Under the pieces are notes generated by a model. It had not been told where the DNA came from. It saw only the letters and a program-made list of their open reading frames with translations, and made no database searches. A stretch of DNA of 64,000 nt, from positions 8,928,001-8,992,000 of the forward strand of contig OZ199840.1 in the NCBI GenBank assembly GCA_964304625.1, in the 5' to 3' direction. Positions 25,741 through 38,480 of this stretch are shown here, one piece after another; within the stretch, counting starts at the first letter, position 1; each line of letters begins with the position of its first letter. A program made the translations under genes and the position numbers. This DNA comes from Kudoa neothunni (Eukaryota > Cnidaria).

Positions 25741-26518
25741 TGCTAGCTTCAGTTTTTATTTCAAGAGATAAAATATTCAAAAGGCGTTTTATAGTTGGTT
25801 ATCAATGCATATTTTTACGATAATCAATCCAGAATTTATCTATCGGGATAGTCGAATAAAAAATTGATAGTTATATTGTTCGATTTATCAATTTATTATA
25901 AGTTTTTAACAAACTTATCTTATCTTTTCCAAATAATTTCGTTCATACAAAATAAAGGATATTATCTAAATAAAAATTTCAATTATCATGAGATACACAT
26001 AAATTATTTATCACTCAAAAGTATTGCTTGCAGTTTTCAAATAACTTTCTTAGCATATTATCTATATTGATTATTCTTTCCGTGCACCGAAAAATCCAAA
26101 TTTGTTTGTATTATATTTTCATCGTTATCCTTTTAAATTTAAATATTAATATAATCTTTCCGATTTATAAACAAAAGTAATGTTAATTTTTTTTAAATAT
26201 TCGAATATTATTTGATAATTATATTTATTACGCATAAATTATTCAACTCAATAATTTCATAGTATAAATATTATAACAATAAAAAAATTCATTATTAATC
26301 ATATTTTAATATAGTTTATTAATAATTTATTTGAATTAAAATAAAGAAATTATAATAAATTCCAATACATTTAAATAAAGGCAATTGCTTTTAAAACTAA
26401 GAAAAAAAATCATTTTAAACACCATAAATAATTCTTGATTCCAAAAAATGTAAATAATTCAATATTTTCGAAAAATTCTCATTGGAATTATTAATCTTAG
26501 GATTGCAGGGGGTGAGCA
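25741..26518. other. AT-rich spacer
   Basis: Separates saposin-like genes E and F; nothing recognised. Confidence 0.5.
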
Positions 26519-27559
26519 TTAGACAACCTCGTCAGTTAACCCTCTGCGAGGACTGTTAATCATGAGTTTTTTAGAATTTGGTGTGTTGTCGTGCATATCA
26601 TCATTATACGTATCGTCATGCATGTCATCATGAGTCCCCTTTTTATCGTAATGTTTGTTGTCATCCTTTTTTTTATTCTTATGATGTCCATCATCGTCAT
26701 CATCATCATTCATGTCGTAGTAGTGATCTGGAAGAATCATCTTTGGCTTGAATTTTTTATGACAGAATCCCATCTTAAAACAAAAATCGGTGGGATGCAT
26801 CGTTTCACCATGCATTTCGTATGTGTTGTAGTAGGCTCGAAGACCCAGTTCGCACTAGTGATAATAATTTAATTTTCCATGGTAGATCTAACCGATTTTT
26901 TCTCAAATTACTATTATTTTTTCGTATGAAGTTGGCTGAAATTGACAATGATATTTTATCAGAGAATGTCTTATGTCCGAATTTTTCAAGAGCATCGTAA
27001 TGTGTGAATAGGTCTATTATTATATGAAAAAAGTTAGAACCACAATTCTCAGCACCAACACACGTACAATGCATGGAAGACAAGTTATAGAGTCTTTCAT
27101 TTTTTTTACTAAATATGAACAGTCCCATTATTCTATAAAAATGAATTAGAGTACCGATATTATCTTCACATTCGGCATAATAGGTGCAAATCGCTTTGGG
27201 AGTTGTTAGCTTGTCCAACAGCTGATCAAGCATCTGCACAAACATAACATCCAATTGACACTTTAATAAACTAACAACAAGTTAATGTATGTGAGGATAC
27301 TTTCTTAACATTGTCAGTACAGACATTTTGTAGAGCCAGTAATAGTCGCTCTTTGGTGACAACCTTCAAATGCAGGCCTACTTCTTGGGCAGTGTAAGCG
27401 GGGCATTTCTAATAGTAAATGTCATCATTGGAAAATACACAATATTTTACGCTGTGAGCAGATGCTGCTCCGAGTATAACACCCAAACAAAGAAAATCTA
27501 CAACAAACAAATAAAATATTGTTCGAGATGTGGACAAATTTACCAAACACGGCAAACAT
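26519..27559 (-). CDS. saposin-like protein F with Asp/His-rich tail
   Basis: Predicted 251-residue secreted protein. Exons: 27544-27559, 27451-27497, 27301-27408, 27155-27260, 27068-27108, 26912-27013, 26519-26854; introns 40-57 nt. Exons 1-2 end in a signal peptide with a likely AASA cleavage region. The first SapB domain keeps cysteine 1 (KCPAY), has Tyr for cysteine 2, and keeps cysteine 3 (NVC), cysteine 4 (opening exon 4) and ICTYYAEC: five cysteines, the most complete first domain of the family. The second has six: TCLPC, YHC, Cys opening exon 7, FCFKMGFC. Exon 5 is again 41 nt. Unlike its paralogs it carries a tail of about 65 residues rich in Asp, His and Lys, with a run of six Asp and several HDD units. 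Such a tail could bind metal ions or hold the protein inactive by charge, but this is inference. A TATA box lies upstream. Confidence 0.85.
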
Positions 27560-27620
27560 CTCGACGCTCCTACAACCTTTCCAACTATTTTCTCTCAATG
27601 GAACTTCGCCTTTCGTACCC

Positions 27621-27630
27621 CCTTATATAG
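27621..27630 (-). promoter_or_regulatory. TATA box of saposin-like gene F
   Basis: CTATATAAGG on the minus strand, 62-71 bases upstream of the ATG at 27559. It is a near-consensus TATA box at a distance that would give a short 5' leader. Confidence 0.6.
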
Positions 27631-29300
27631 TACATTAAGTAACACCTCAACTTTATTGATTTTTAATTCATCTAATGATGTTTCAATTAAATTATACTTT
27701 TTAACGTATAATAAAGAATTCATTTTAATGGATCATTTATATAACCTTAATATACTTTAAAAATCTTCAATCTTTGTATTAATATTCGATTTACATAATT
27801 AGCGAGCTCTAAATAATGATAATTAAATTGTTATGCTTATATAAACGAATCTAACGCCCATTAGTTTATGAACTGAAAGAATCTGTTGAATACTTATGCT
27901 TTATAAGAACAATAATAAATCCTTTAGCTTATTTGGCTTTCGTAGAGCTATTATTTAATTTGTTCATATTAAAATCGATTTTACTATCGCCATGGCATGT
28001 TGTTGGTATGTATTGTGTTGGAGATCCATTCAGAGCTATCGAATAATTTTCTGAATGTCTTTTCAATGATAATTTCTCTTTGAGTAGTTTTTACACATAA
28101 CTTAAGAAAAAATAACGGCCTTTTTCTGATCAAATTATTTCAATAAAAATACTTGTTTACATGAGATTCGTAAATTTATTAATTTATTTATTTGATAAGT
28201 GCCAAATTTAGCTGTAATGGATAACGTAAAGTTCTTTATTGAGGCTTTTAATTCGAATAGTTAATCAATACCCATAGAGATTATTTTAATTCAAAGAAGC
28301 ATTGGACTTAGCTATCATAAAGTCTCTTGATTAGACCTTTTTAACTTAAACTACTCATCAAATTATATGAGATGCTTCAAATCTCCTTCGTTTTATTGCA
28401 GGTTCTGCAGAAATAATCATTTTTTATTTCATCAAAAAAATAACTCTAAATTTCATTTAGTTTCTATACTCTTGGCTGAATTTAAAAGTTATGATCGGTT
28501 ATCTCGAATTAAGTTGGTCTTATAGAAAATATCTGGGAATCCTCAATCACTTCTAATACTTTTGTGATAATATAGGCAGGATATTTTGAAGAAAATAGCC
28601 TCATTTTAAATAAAAATTCTTTAGTTACTTTAGGATTTAAGGATATTTTTGTGCGAAATGATGTAACTTTATATTAAATACTTTGTCCACATTTAAAATT
28701 CTAAATTTTACATCCTTCTCAATGTAGACTGACCCTAGGTGCATTTTATCCATATTGATAATAAGTATATCATATAATATCATTCGTTACCGAATATTTA
28801 AAAAATGTGAAAGAATTCTACAGATTGGGCGCGGAATCCCAAGAAACCTCTCCAAACATAAATATTTCCGATCATTTTTTGAACTAAAAAAACCAAATTA
28901 TCTATTTAATATAATAATGTAATGTTTGTTCTTTGAGCTGATTTTATAATATTTGAAATAATATTATTCGCTTATAATGTCAGAATTTTTGGTGACCCAC
29001 AAATATTTCGTAAATTAATCCATATGAATGTAATTCTGAGGATTTTAATGGTTGATCATCAACTATAAATAACGAAAAGTGTCATAAATATATTTATTGG
29101 TTGTATATCAGAGATTAATAAAAATATCTAGAGTTCCATAAAATATATGGCGAAATTCTGGACCAATTTTACAGTAAAGTTTATTAAAGTCCTTAATTTT
29201 ATAACTTTAAGTGAAAAATTGGCCTAATTTATTAATATTTATTACAGAGAAAAATTTATTTATTTATTTATTTATCAGAGATTTTATGGTAAAATCCGAA
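27631..29300. other. AT-rich spacer
   Basis: No gene or repeat recognised. Confidence 0.5.
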
Positions 29301-29531
29301 TTAACCCTCTAACGATTTTAGGGTGTATTACACCCCCAACATTATTTGAACTGGTTATTTCTTTTTATCATGTTATTGGCAAACGCTTACTCATGAGCTA
29401 TTCTTATAGAATATTTTGAACTTTCATTTTCGTGAGTTTTGGAAAAATATGTCATATAAGTACATTAAAAAAAATAAAACCTTCTAATGTATTTTGAGGT
29501 GTATTATAACCTATATTTTTTCGGTTATTAA
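29301..29531. mobile_element. TTAA-flanked MITE with palindromic ends
   Basis: A noncoding element of about 223 bp between TTAA at 29301-29304 and TTAA at 29528-29531. The left end carries TTAGGGTGTATTACACCC and the right end, reverse-complemented, ATAGGTTATAATACACC at the same distance from the TTAA. Size, TTAA duplication and subterminal palindromes parallel the piggyBac-like elements nearby, although the palindrome sequence differs. Confidence 0.6.
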
Positions 29532-32333
29532 GGGCGTTATTGCATCTGTTATATTCGAAGAAGTTCCAGATAATTCTATCTAGTGGTAGATTAGTATTTT
29601 CCGCATCCCCAAAGATAGCTATTCGCAACTCTAGGGGATGCGGGAGTCATTCAAGAATAAATTTAAAAATTAATCCTAGTTTATTCACTTCGAAATTCTC
29701 GTTAGTTCCTATTTAAATTATGTAAAGACGTAATGAGTACAATAATATTTCTGATTGTTTTGATATCCATCAGTTTCGATTCAAAAATGGGATTTTATAA
29801 TTTATTCTGTTTGATTCTGCGGAATAGCGCAGTAAGGTAATAGTTTATATTAAACCTGTTCATTTGACAAAATCAAACTATCGCTATTTTCATGTAAAAT
29901 CGTAACTTTGTTATCTTTCAAAATAACATATTTATATGCTTAAGTTGTAATTAGGTTGTCAGCATTTTTATCTATTTAGAAATAATCTATATCCATAAAA
30001 ATAAAACCACGGTGTAATTTTAACAATATATATTAGTTATTTTATTCAAATATATTTAGTTGGCATATTTTCTGAATCTATTGAATTCTTCTTAAACCAT
30101 TGCCACTATGTTTAAGTTAACATATGACTCAATATAGAATAAGGAAGTCGCTAGATTTAATCAGCACAGGATAGCATATGAAACAAGCTTATCCACTTCA
30201 CTATGTAGAGATAATAAGTATTGGAAGTCATTAACCCCCGAAAACGATTTTCGTGTTTCATAATCAAAACAAAATATCCTGCTTTGAATTACTTATGAAC
30301 ATCCAACGAGAGCAAGAGGACCGCCAGATCAAATAAATGCCAAATAACGATTGATTTCGAAATAATCTTTTTTATGAACTATACGAGTTGGCTATTTTTA
30401 TTTGGCTCATTTAATTTTCACCTTAAAGTACAGAATTTATTTAAGCGACAATAATTTTTATAGTTTATTATTATGTTTATATTCATTTTTTATGTCTAAT
30501 ATTTTGGAAGAATTTTAATAGCATTATTTATTACTTTACATAATAATGGTATGTATAAGCAGAATGAATAATAGCTCCAATCATCGAGTGTTAAGTCATG
30601 AGGAGTGAAAAGAAAATGTTCATCCCTTTTTCAATTATACATAGAAAATTTAATTAACCAAAACATTTTGGTTTTAATTTTTTTTAGAAGTAATTGGGGA
30701 AATCTGAAGCTATCAAATAAAATAAACTAAAATAATACAGATTATAGTTTTAAGACATTTTTCATTGGTATTATTATTTTCGCATTTAAATAAAAAGTAT
30801 AATCCAGTCTTGACATTCATATGGATGGGGGTGCGAAGTGAACGCGGAAATTAGGATGGGGATACGGGTGTAAAATTTGTAGGGAAACTGTTCTATAGCA
30901 AAACCGTATTATTGATATTTTTTAGTATTAAACATGGTTTATACAAAAAAATTATTTATTATTTGGTTTACACATCTATTAAATATTTTATAAAATTGCA
31001 TGATCTTTTATTAATTATACATATATTCGTACTAGCACCGGTAGATTATGTGTGAAAACGCATTCTTTCCATATCTGATTCATTTTTACAAACATAAACC
31101 GTGTTAAATAATATTTGTATAAATCTGTTCCTCAATAACTAACTCATTTCTTTTAATTACTCTATCAATTGAAATCAGCTTGAATTTTCCACTTCGACCG
31201 TCTCACCAAGTCATAAACTGTGGTTGGCCGGTGAATCATTTATCCTGATTTTAATAATTTTAATAACTTAAAGGATTGTATTTAATTTCGTTGCAATATA
31301 TACCATAAAATGTATTGTGTTGGTGATTTTGGCGCCAAAGATACAGAGTGATATAATCAAAGATTTCGTGATATCCATCAAAAATTGGTACTTTTGATCG
31401 TAGATTTTTCTCTGTTTCATAAAAACACTAAATCTTATTTGTTTAACCGGAAAAATTGGTATTATTTGTAGTCACGCGACCAAATAACTATAACTACCTA
31501 GTTTAATTTAAAATAAATTACGAAACTTTTACACCGCTAATATAAAACACATTAGAAAAATAGCATTCAGTATAAAATATTCATACGTCGTATTGTAGAA
31601 ATCGCGTACTTTCGTTTATTTATTTTATAATTATTTTTCCAACAAATGATTGAAATAAACTAATTCCGATATCGCAATAAATTACCGAATAACAACTGAG
31701 CTAACTATAAATTAATTTTTATTATATTCACCGAAAGGTAACACATTTTTTTTGTAAATATATTCGTGCTAGTTGTTATTTTTTTGAATTTTCAAAAAAT
31801 AATGACATGGAATTTATTATTTTTTAGGATTAATCTCAATTATATAACTTGTATATAATATCCTGCTAAATTTTTTTATTTGATATAGATAAAATCAACA
31901 AAATTTTGTCGAAAGTATACCCGACCAATTTTCTGTGAACTTTTATAAGTAGATACGAACATCACCGACATTAACGGAGGGATTAATTCAATTTGATTAT
32001 CGATTTTCCTCTGAATATGTAACGTATAATATTGTAATTTAATAGACACAAGTTATGAAAAATTAACTGAGTAAAAATGTGGTTATTTTGCGTTGAAAAT
32101 TCCATTTTATAAAAAAAGTGTGAAACATTACAAACCGTTATTATTATATCAACGAACATTTAATACTTCACTTGAAATTATATTTTTCAATAGTATAACT
32201 TTGTTGCTTAAAAGGGAAATTTCATATAAAAATGAAACTTAATATTGATGCGCAAAAATATACAAATGTGAAACCATAACGTAATCTATTTTGTAATGTT
32301 TTTGTGAGTAAAGTGAATTTCAATGGTAGCTGA
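29532..32333. other. AT-rich spacer
   Basis: About 2.8 kb without a supportable gene. Slightly GC-richer patches at 30150-30350 and 30820-30880 were read in all frames without recognising anything. Confidence 0.45.
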
Positions 32334-33175
32334 TCATCCGCATATCCAACGAGCCTTGCAAATGTTGAGATTGCCTAGTAGTTTCTCAATCGATCCTCCA
32401 ACAAATTTCAGGAATTTACCAACAAAGAATGAGCACTAGAGAATCATTCATTCATTCATTCAAAATAGAAAATTATTTAAATTACGAAAGGAATTGGGAG
32501 TGAGCCACACGCTAGTTTGGAGAGAGCGTCTAGAGATGTAACAGTTTTTTTCTTTAGGAGATCAGTGATTGTCTAAAAATAGTTTGGTTTTTATTTTTGC
32601 ATTATAAATACAACGAATTATATACTGTGCAAATTTTGCAAGCAAATGGAATTCCGTATAAAATCACTATATCCAAGCTATATAAAAATTTCCAAACTAT
32701 ACATGATGTACCTTTATTGTCATGACAGTAAGCGCCGTCACTGCAAATTTCATTGGCTAAAAGGCTTTCGTTCATTAGTCTTGAGAACTCAACCTTCATG
32801 TCACTAAGAATACTATCCTAATGGATGGTTTTAGATTTCATGCATGATTATAATTATGCATATTTACATATTCAGGGTATTCTTTGACAACTTCAGCTTG
32901 ATGGTAATCGTATGACAATAAAATTTGATTCTTGATGTATTCGGAGAATTCTTCCGAAGACATTAAAGCATTGGTGTTTCCGTCCTAATGTATTTGGTAA
33001 TGAGAATATTGCTGTCAAAAATCGCACCAAATTAATTACTAAAAGTGTAAGAAGTTCGTTTGAAGTTGCCTTCACCAATTGTTGTACGATGAAAAACACT
33101 TTACAGTACATAATAACAACAATAACAACCCAGCCTCATCAAAAATATACCACATAAAAATATAACAGCCTTCAT
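32334..33175 (-). CDS. saposin-like protein G (two SapB domains)
   Basis: Predicted 178-residue secreted saposin-like protein, the last member of the array. Exons: 33151-33175, 33040-33098, 32868-32984, 32712-32817, 32626-32666, 32486-32572, 32334-32435; introns 45-55 nt. Exons 1 (25 nt), 4 (106 nt) and 5 (41 nt) have the same lengths as in gene B. After the leader, the first SapB domain lacks cysteines 1-4 (exon 4 opens with Asp) and keeps ICSDGAYC. The second domain has all six cysteines: ACKIC, LAC, Cys opening exon 7, ICKARWIC. Exon 6 is the shortest of the family (87 nt), so helices 2-3 of the second domain are shorter. It groups with A, B and C by its cysteine pattern. The function is inferred from the family only: membrane or lipid binding outside the cell. 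Confidence 0.82.
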
Positions 33176-34125
33176 CTTCGTATTTTTAATAGAACGATTA
33201 TATTATTCAGATCGAACTTACGCTGATTATATACTAAATCGTTTATCATTATCTCTTACAATTTATCTTTCTACACTTGATATAGGGAATTAAAACATTA
33301 CTCTTTTGATGATAAATCATTTTGTTTTCTTATCCATCTATTAGATAAAATTAAAACCTATATCGCACATCTGTTCACCTTTGTACGAGTGTTGAAGATA
33401 AAAATTCCATATTTTGATTATAACCAAATAGATAAACCTAGACTTTATCTGCTTAAATTAGTTTAATCAATTAAAAGGGTTTAATATTTTTTGATTAATA
33501 ATTATTAAATAGATAAAATTGAAATATTGATAGAATTTAATCGTCGGCTAGGAATCTAAAAATAAATTATCAGTTATAAACACATAATCATAACAATACA
33601 TTAAGTGGATTTATTTTCGAGCTAAAAAGTAAAAATCGGCTGAGATTAGTTTTTTAAATAAATTTTAAATTATATCAATCTAAACTTATGATATAATATT
33701 ATTTACTCTATTACAAAGTAAGTTGTATTTAAAGCAAACAAACTATGCATATCCAAATTAATTCTCATCATTTCCACAATTGCATTAAAATCGATAATTA
33801 ATGATTCTAATATAAATAATCGATTTTAATCGATTAAATATTTTTTTAAATTTTATAATAGTTAAGTTGACCTCAAAAATAAATTATATTTTATGATAAA
33901 AATGTACTAAAAATATGTAAGAAAACCAATACTGATTTTATTTTAATATTTGTAATTTCTAAAAATTTACTTATTATTGAACAATATGTTTTCCCTCCTG
34001 AGAATGTCAACTTGGCCTGCCGATATTCTTCATGATTAGTTTTAGATGGAAATATCTTATAAAGATTAGTAAGATAGTTAATTAAAAACATCAAAATTTT
34101 ATTTCTCCAGCGATATTAATGCACT
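33176..34125. other. AT-rich spacer
   Basis: No feature recognised. Confidence 0.5.
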
Positions 34126-36300
34126 TTAACCCCTTCCACCCGAATGATGCCATATGGCATCATCGGATTGATGTCAAAATATCTATTCCATTATTATATC
34201 TATCGTTTAAATCTATAGTTGTACAAAAAATGTAACATATTCTTTATTAAATAAATTTAAAAATTTAGATTAATCTGTCGTTTATATCTTATAAATAGGA
34301 AACAAATTGCGTGAACGGCATTAACAAAAAATGGATTATTGTATTGATATTAACGGAAATAACGAATCTATATTTTTAAAAATAAAAAATATAATAATTT
34401 ATTATTAAGCAAATAATTTTTAAAATTTGGATCGAATATTAAAAATAATGATGTATAGCGGGTGCGGGAGATAGAACAACGAAAGTGACTCAGAAGAGAC
34501 TGTCTCAGAAACAGGATGGATTTTTAATAGGTTCTCCAAAATTCCACAATTTTGTGAATCTGAATTATCGTTTAAAGATATTAATAATACCATTATGGAT
34601 CCGTATTCTTATTTTAATCGGTTCTTCACTGATGAACTATTTGAGTTGATAACTGATGAGACAAATAAATATTCTTCAGTTTTAAATTCAACAATTAAAA
34701 CAACGGTTGAAGAAATTCTTTTGCTCGTTGGATTTTCATTCGGATGTCAATTGTAAAACTGCCAAGATACAAAAACGATTGGTCGACGAATTTGAGCTAC
34801 ACTGCTATAGCTGAACGAATGATCAAAGATAGGTTCGGGCTACTACTGCGATATCTTCCTTTTTGTGATAACAACAACACCATACTATCATCGGACCATC
34901 CGGGATACGACCGATTTTATAAAATAAAACCTGTCTTAATACAACAAGACAAGCATGTTTGGAAGTCGAACCGGAATACAACCAGTCGATTGACGAGCAG
35001 ATGAAACCATCCAAAGGTAAATCAAATTTAAAACGTTATCTTCCATTAAAACCTACGAAATAGGGGGTTTCAAAGTTTACACAAGAAATAACGCAGGTGG
35101 AATAATTCGTGATTTCTTTTTTTAGGTGAGCCTAAAATTACTCCCCTAACAAGCGCTGGGAACAAATCATCTGATATCGTGATAAAGCTCTGTTAGACTG
35201 ACATTTACGACGAAATCTATCATGTATATTATGATAATTATTTCTCCAACTTTAGTTTACATGATAAATTATTAACTTGCGGTTATTTCTCAACCTCTAC
35301 CATCAGAAAAAATCGCATGGATAAATGCGCAACATATGAAAAAGCTAGAACGAGGAAGTTTCGAGTTCGGAATCCACCATTTGAATGGGACCAAAATTAC
35401 TGTTTTGAGGTGGCTCGATGGATCCATTGTTAACATATCGTCAACTTATTACTTTGCGTTTACTCTATACCTAGATTCGACAAGAAAGCAAAGATGATAA
35501 CAATAACCTACCCCAACATGGTCAAAATGTACAACAAACACATGGGTGATACTGATTTATTTGACATGCTAATGGACTTGTACCGTTTGGACCACAAATC
35601 ATGTAAATGGTTTAACCGAATTTTGTTGGTGTTTAAATCTGTGCCTTCTAAATGGATGGCTTCTCTACCGAAGGCAATGTAATTTGCTTGGTGTAAAAAC
35701 CAAACAAATGATGGATTTGCAAGAGTTTTGCATCGAAGTAAGCTAAGACTTGCTTTTTTTGGTCAAAATGTCAGCTTAATCCCAAAGAGAGGTCGACCGT
35801 CTGCTTCAACTAAGATTTTAAATACTCCAATCTTAGTCGCTATAAGGTATAAACCTAGTGAGAATGGAATAACCTCTAACGCCCGTTTTGATGGATATTA
35901 TTATTTTCGAGAGATGTATCAAACCAAAAAAAGGTGGAAATTATGCGGCATGTATTGCAAAACCTTTTGCATTAAATGTAACATGCATCTGTCTCAATAA
36001 AGGCAGAAATTGTTTTTTTCTTACCGTACTAAATAAATATTCATTTGTTAATATATAAATTTTACATTATTTAAAGAAAATCAGTGTTTTTTATATTCAC
36101 TTAATATAAACGTATACGTAATGGCAACTATCTTACAATTTGAATAGCCGAAGGATGCCATACGGCATCATGTAGTTATTTAATTATTTACTTTTTAAAT
36201 CAAAGATAGTGTATTCCATTTTAATTTTATATCTAGGAATAATATATAACGAAAAATATTTTTTATCAATTTTAAATTTTTTGAGGGCATAAAGGGTTAA
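34126..36300 (+). mobile_element. piggyBac-like transposon with TTAA duplication
   Basis: The element spans 34130-36296 between TTAA at 34126-34129 and TTAA at 36297-36300. The outer ends read CCCCTTCCACCC on the left and, reverse-complemented, CCCTTTATGCCC on the right. Just inside each end sits a palindrome, GATGCCATATGGCATC (34147-34162) and GATGCCATACGGCATC (near 36153). The interior carries one decayed transposase on the plus strand (separate entry). Confidence 0.85.
34495..36000 (+). pseudogene. piggyBac transposase, broken
   Basis: Reads in pieces as a DDE_Tnp_1_7 (piggyBac) transposase. An acidic N-terminus (from about 34470) leads into FNRFFTDELFELI. A block open at 34744-35004 holds RFGLLLRYLPFCDN and FYKIKPVL. 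Then come SIDEQMKPSKGKSNLKRYLP (around 34985-35050), and YNKHMGDTDLFDML with CKWFNRI (35494-35682). A C-terminal piece (35728-36000) ends in a Cys-containing tail, CGMYCKTFCIKC, where piggyBac proteins have their cysteine-rich domain. Stops and frame changes separate these blocks, so the copy is inactive, but the order of motifs is complete. Compared with the 18-kb copy it is better preserved. Confidence 0.85.
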
Positions 36301-38480
36301 AGTTTTTCATGTTGCTTTAATCTGTTGTGAAATTAATCAATTAAATTATGATCAGAATTAATTCTAAAACACAAAAAAGTAATATATACACAAATAATAA
36401 ATATTCTCGAGTTTATTTCAGGAATTTCTGGCGATAATGTACAACGACTCAATTTTTACAGTTTACTTAACGCAATGAAAAAATCAATTTTTCAAAAAAA
36501 TCCTTATGTAGTCTCAATTTATTTTAATATTTTTAATTTTGAGGATATAGAAAAGAAAATCATCTTTAAATTGAAGAATAAGAATAATAAAAAATAAATA
36601 AGGAAGAGTCAAATAAAAATGCCGAAGACAATTTAAAAAGATTAAATTTAAATATTAATCCTTTTTAATAATTTTATGAATAATTCAAAATTATTTTAAA
36701 TAAAAATTACTCTGATTTAATATTATTTTTAAAATCACAAATAAACTTATCATTTCTCCATAGCCCACAAATAATTCAGCTAAAAATAAACAAATAAATT
36801 AATAATTTATATAACTAAATGGTTAAATACTTGTATGCAAGATTAGAATGTATATCGTGTGAATAGTATCTTCAAATAAAATTATCACAAAGCATACGTG
36901 ATACCAATGTATTTTTTAATGCATTGATACGAAGATTTTTAAAACCAGATAGGGATTATACGACAAAAAAATTCATAAAATCGTGTAACACATTTATGGC
37001 ATTTGGACTATTTTATATTCAAATTTTTGATAAAATATTACTTTCCATAATTTCAGTTATTTAAACTTGCTTATATAAACAATTATTTTAATATTATAAA
37101 ATATTTTACATTTTCTTTAGTAGAGTTTTTCTAAAAATTAAATTAAAATATAAAAATTACTTTTGAATTTTAACTATTTAAAACAATAAAGTCGGTTATT
37201 ATACGTTCGTTAGTTGTTGCACGTTATTTTTTAGAAAACATTTAATTATTCTTGTTTTAAGGTATTTAACAGATTAAAATACAAAAATATATTTATCATC
37301 GTTGAATTTTCGCACGAATTCAGTCAAAATTTTATCCATTAAATATATTACCAAAAAATATATAAACTAAAAGTCAAATTTTTGCATAATAAACAAGAGT
37401 CGAATTTATATTTATCTCATTCAAATATGAAAAAATTAATTTGTTCAGTTTGTAAAATATACCCTAATTTTAAAAAGCATCTTTATTCAATTCAACACTC
37501 TGGTAAATAGTTACATTAAAAACTGTGAGTAATATTCAATAACAAGTGCATTAAAATATATGAAGAATGAGGGCATTTGCAGGTTTTTGTAAATAAATAA
37601 GAGATTAAACATTAGAACGATTTTTCACGAAGTGAGATTTAATTAGAAATCATTTATTGGTGCTCAGTTTTCTCGCTATATATTTATTTGTTTTATTTAA
37701 AAGAATCGAGAAAAAACATCTGCGACAAAAGATATACAAAATTGTGTTTTTCAGGTGTCACTAGTTTTGACTATATTTATTCATTACTGGTTGATCTCTT
37801 CGTTCTTTGTTGTATGAACTATTTAAATATAACAGTTTATAAAAAAATAAAATCTGTATACAACCTGTGAATAAGAGTTGCTGAAATTAAAACTTACAGT
37901 GCCAGTAGCATCTGCCTTATAATTACAAGAATGACCTCTTTAAAATTCCAAATTTTCGTATCAATAGATATAAATGAAATATTTTATAATAGTTTAATCT
38001 GTATATGCAGAATAGCTTTTGTCTGTGTTCCTATGTGCGCAAGCGCGACATAATTTACTTCATATAGAAAGACTTTTACGGAACTTTTAGAACTTTAAGT
38101 TATTTATAAAATTCTTATATTTAATATCACACCTGCGAAAACTTTAATATTATTTAAAAACGCAATATTTTTAAATGTTTAACGGATTACACAATTTAAA
38201 TAATAGGATTAAAATTCGCTTATTCCAGAGTCCAGAGTGATGATCTGTCAACATTCCCCCCACATTCTACAATCAACTGTTAATTTGGCATGTCATCAAT
38301 CCATATATATATATATATATTATTATTATTATTATTATTATTATTTTATGTTTAAGCAAGTGTTTCTTTGAATTAACGTATTGATTGTTATTTAAGTTCA
38401 AGGGGATTAATTCTAACGTTATTTATCATATTCTTTAAAGCATAATATTTTGACCAATTTCTAGTTTAGCCATCCGAGCG
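36301..38480. other. AT-rich spacer with microsatellite
   Basis: No gene seen. (AT)n at 38303-38320 runs straight into (ATT)n at 38321-38345. Confidence 0.5.
38303..38345. repeat. compound (AT)n(ATT)n microsatellite
   Basis: Nine AT units are followed directly by about eight ATT units. Confidence 0.9.

Noticed and set aside
26591-26872. Plus-strand open frame rich in Ile, Val and Met
   Set aside because: Antisense shadow of the Asp/His-rich tail of saposin-like gene F.
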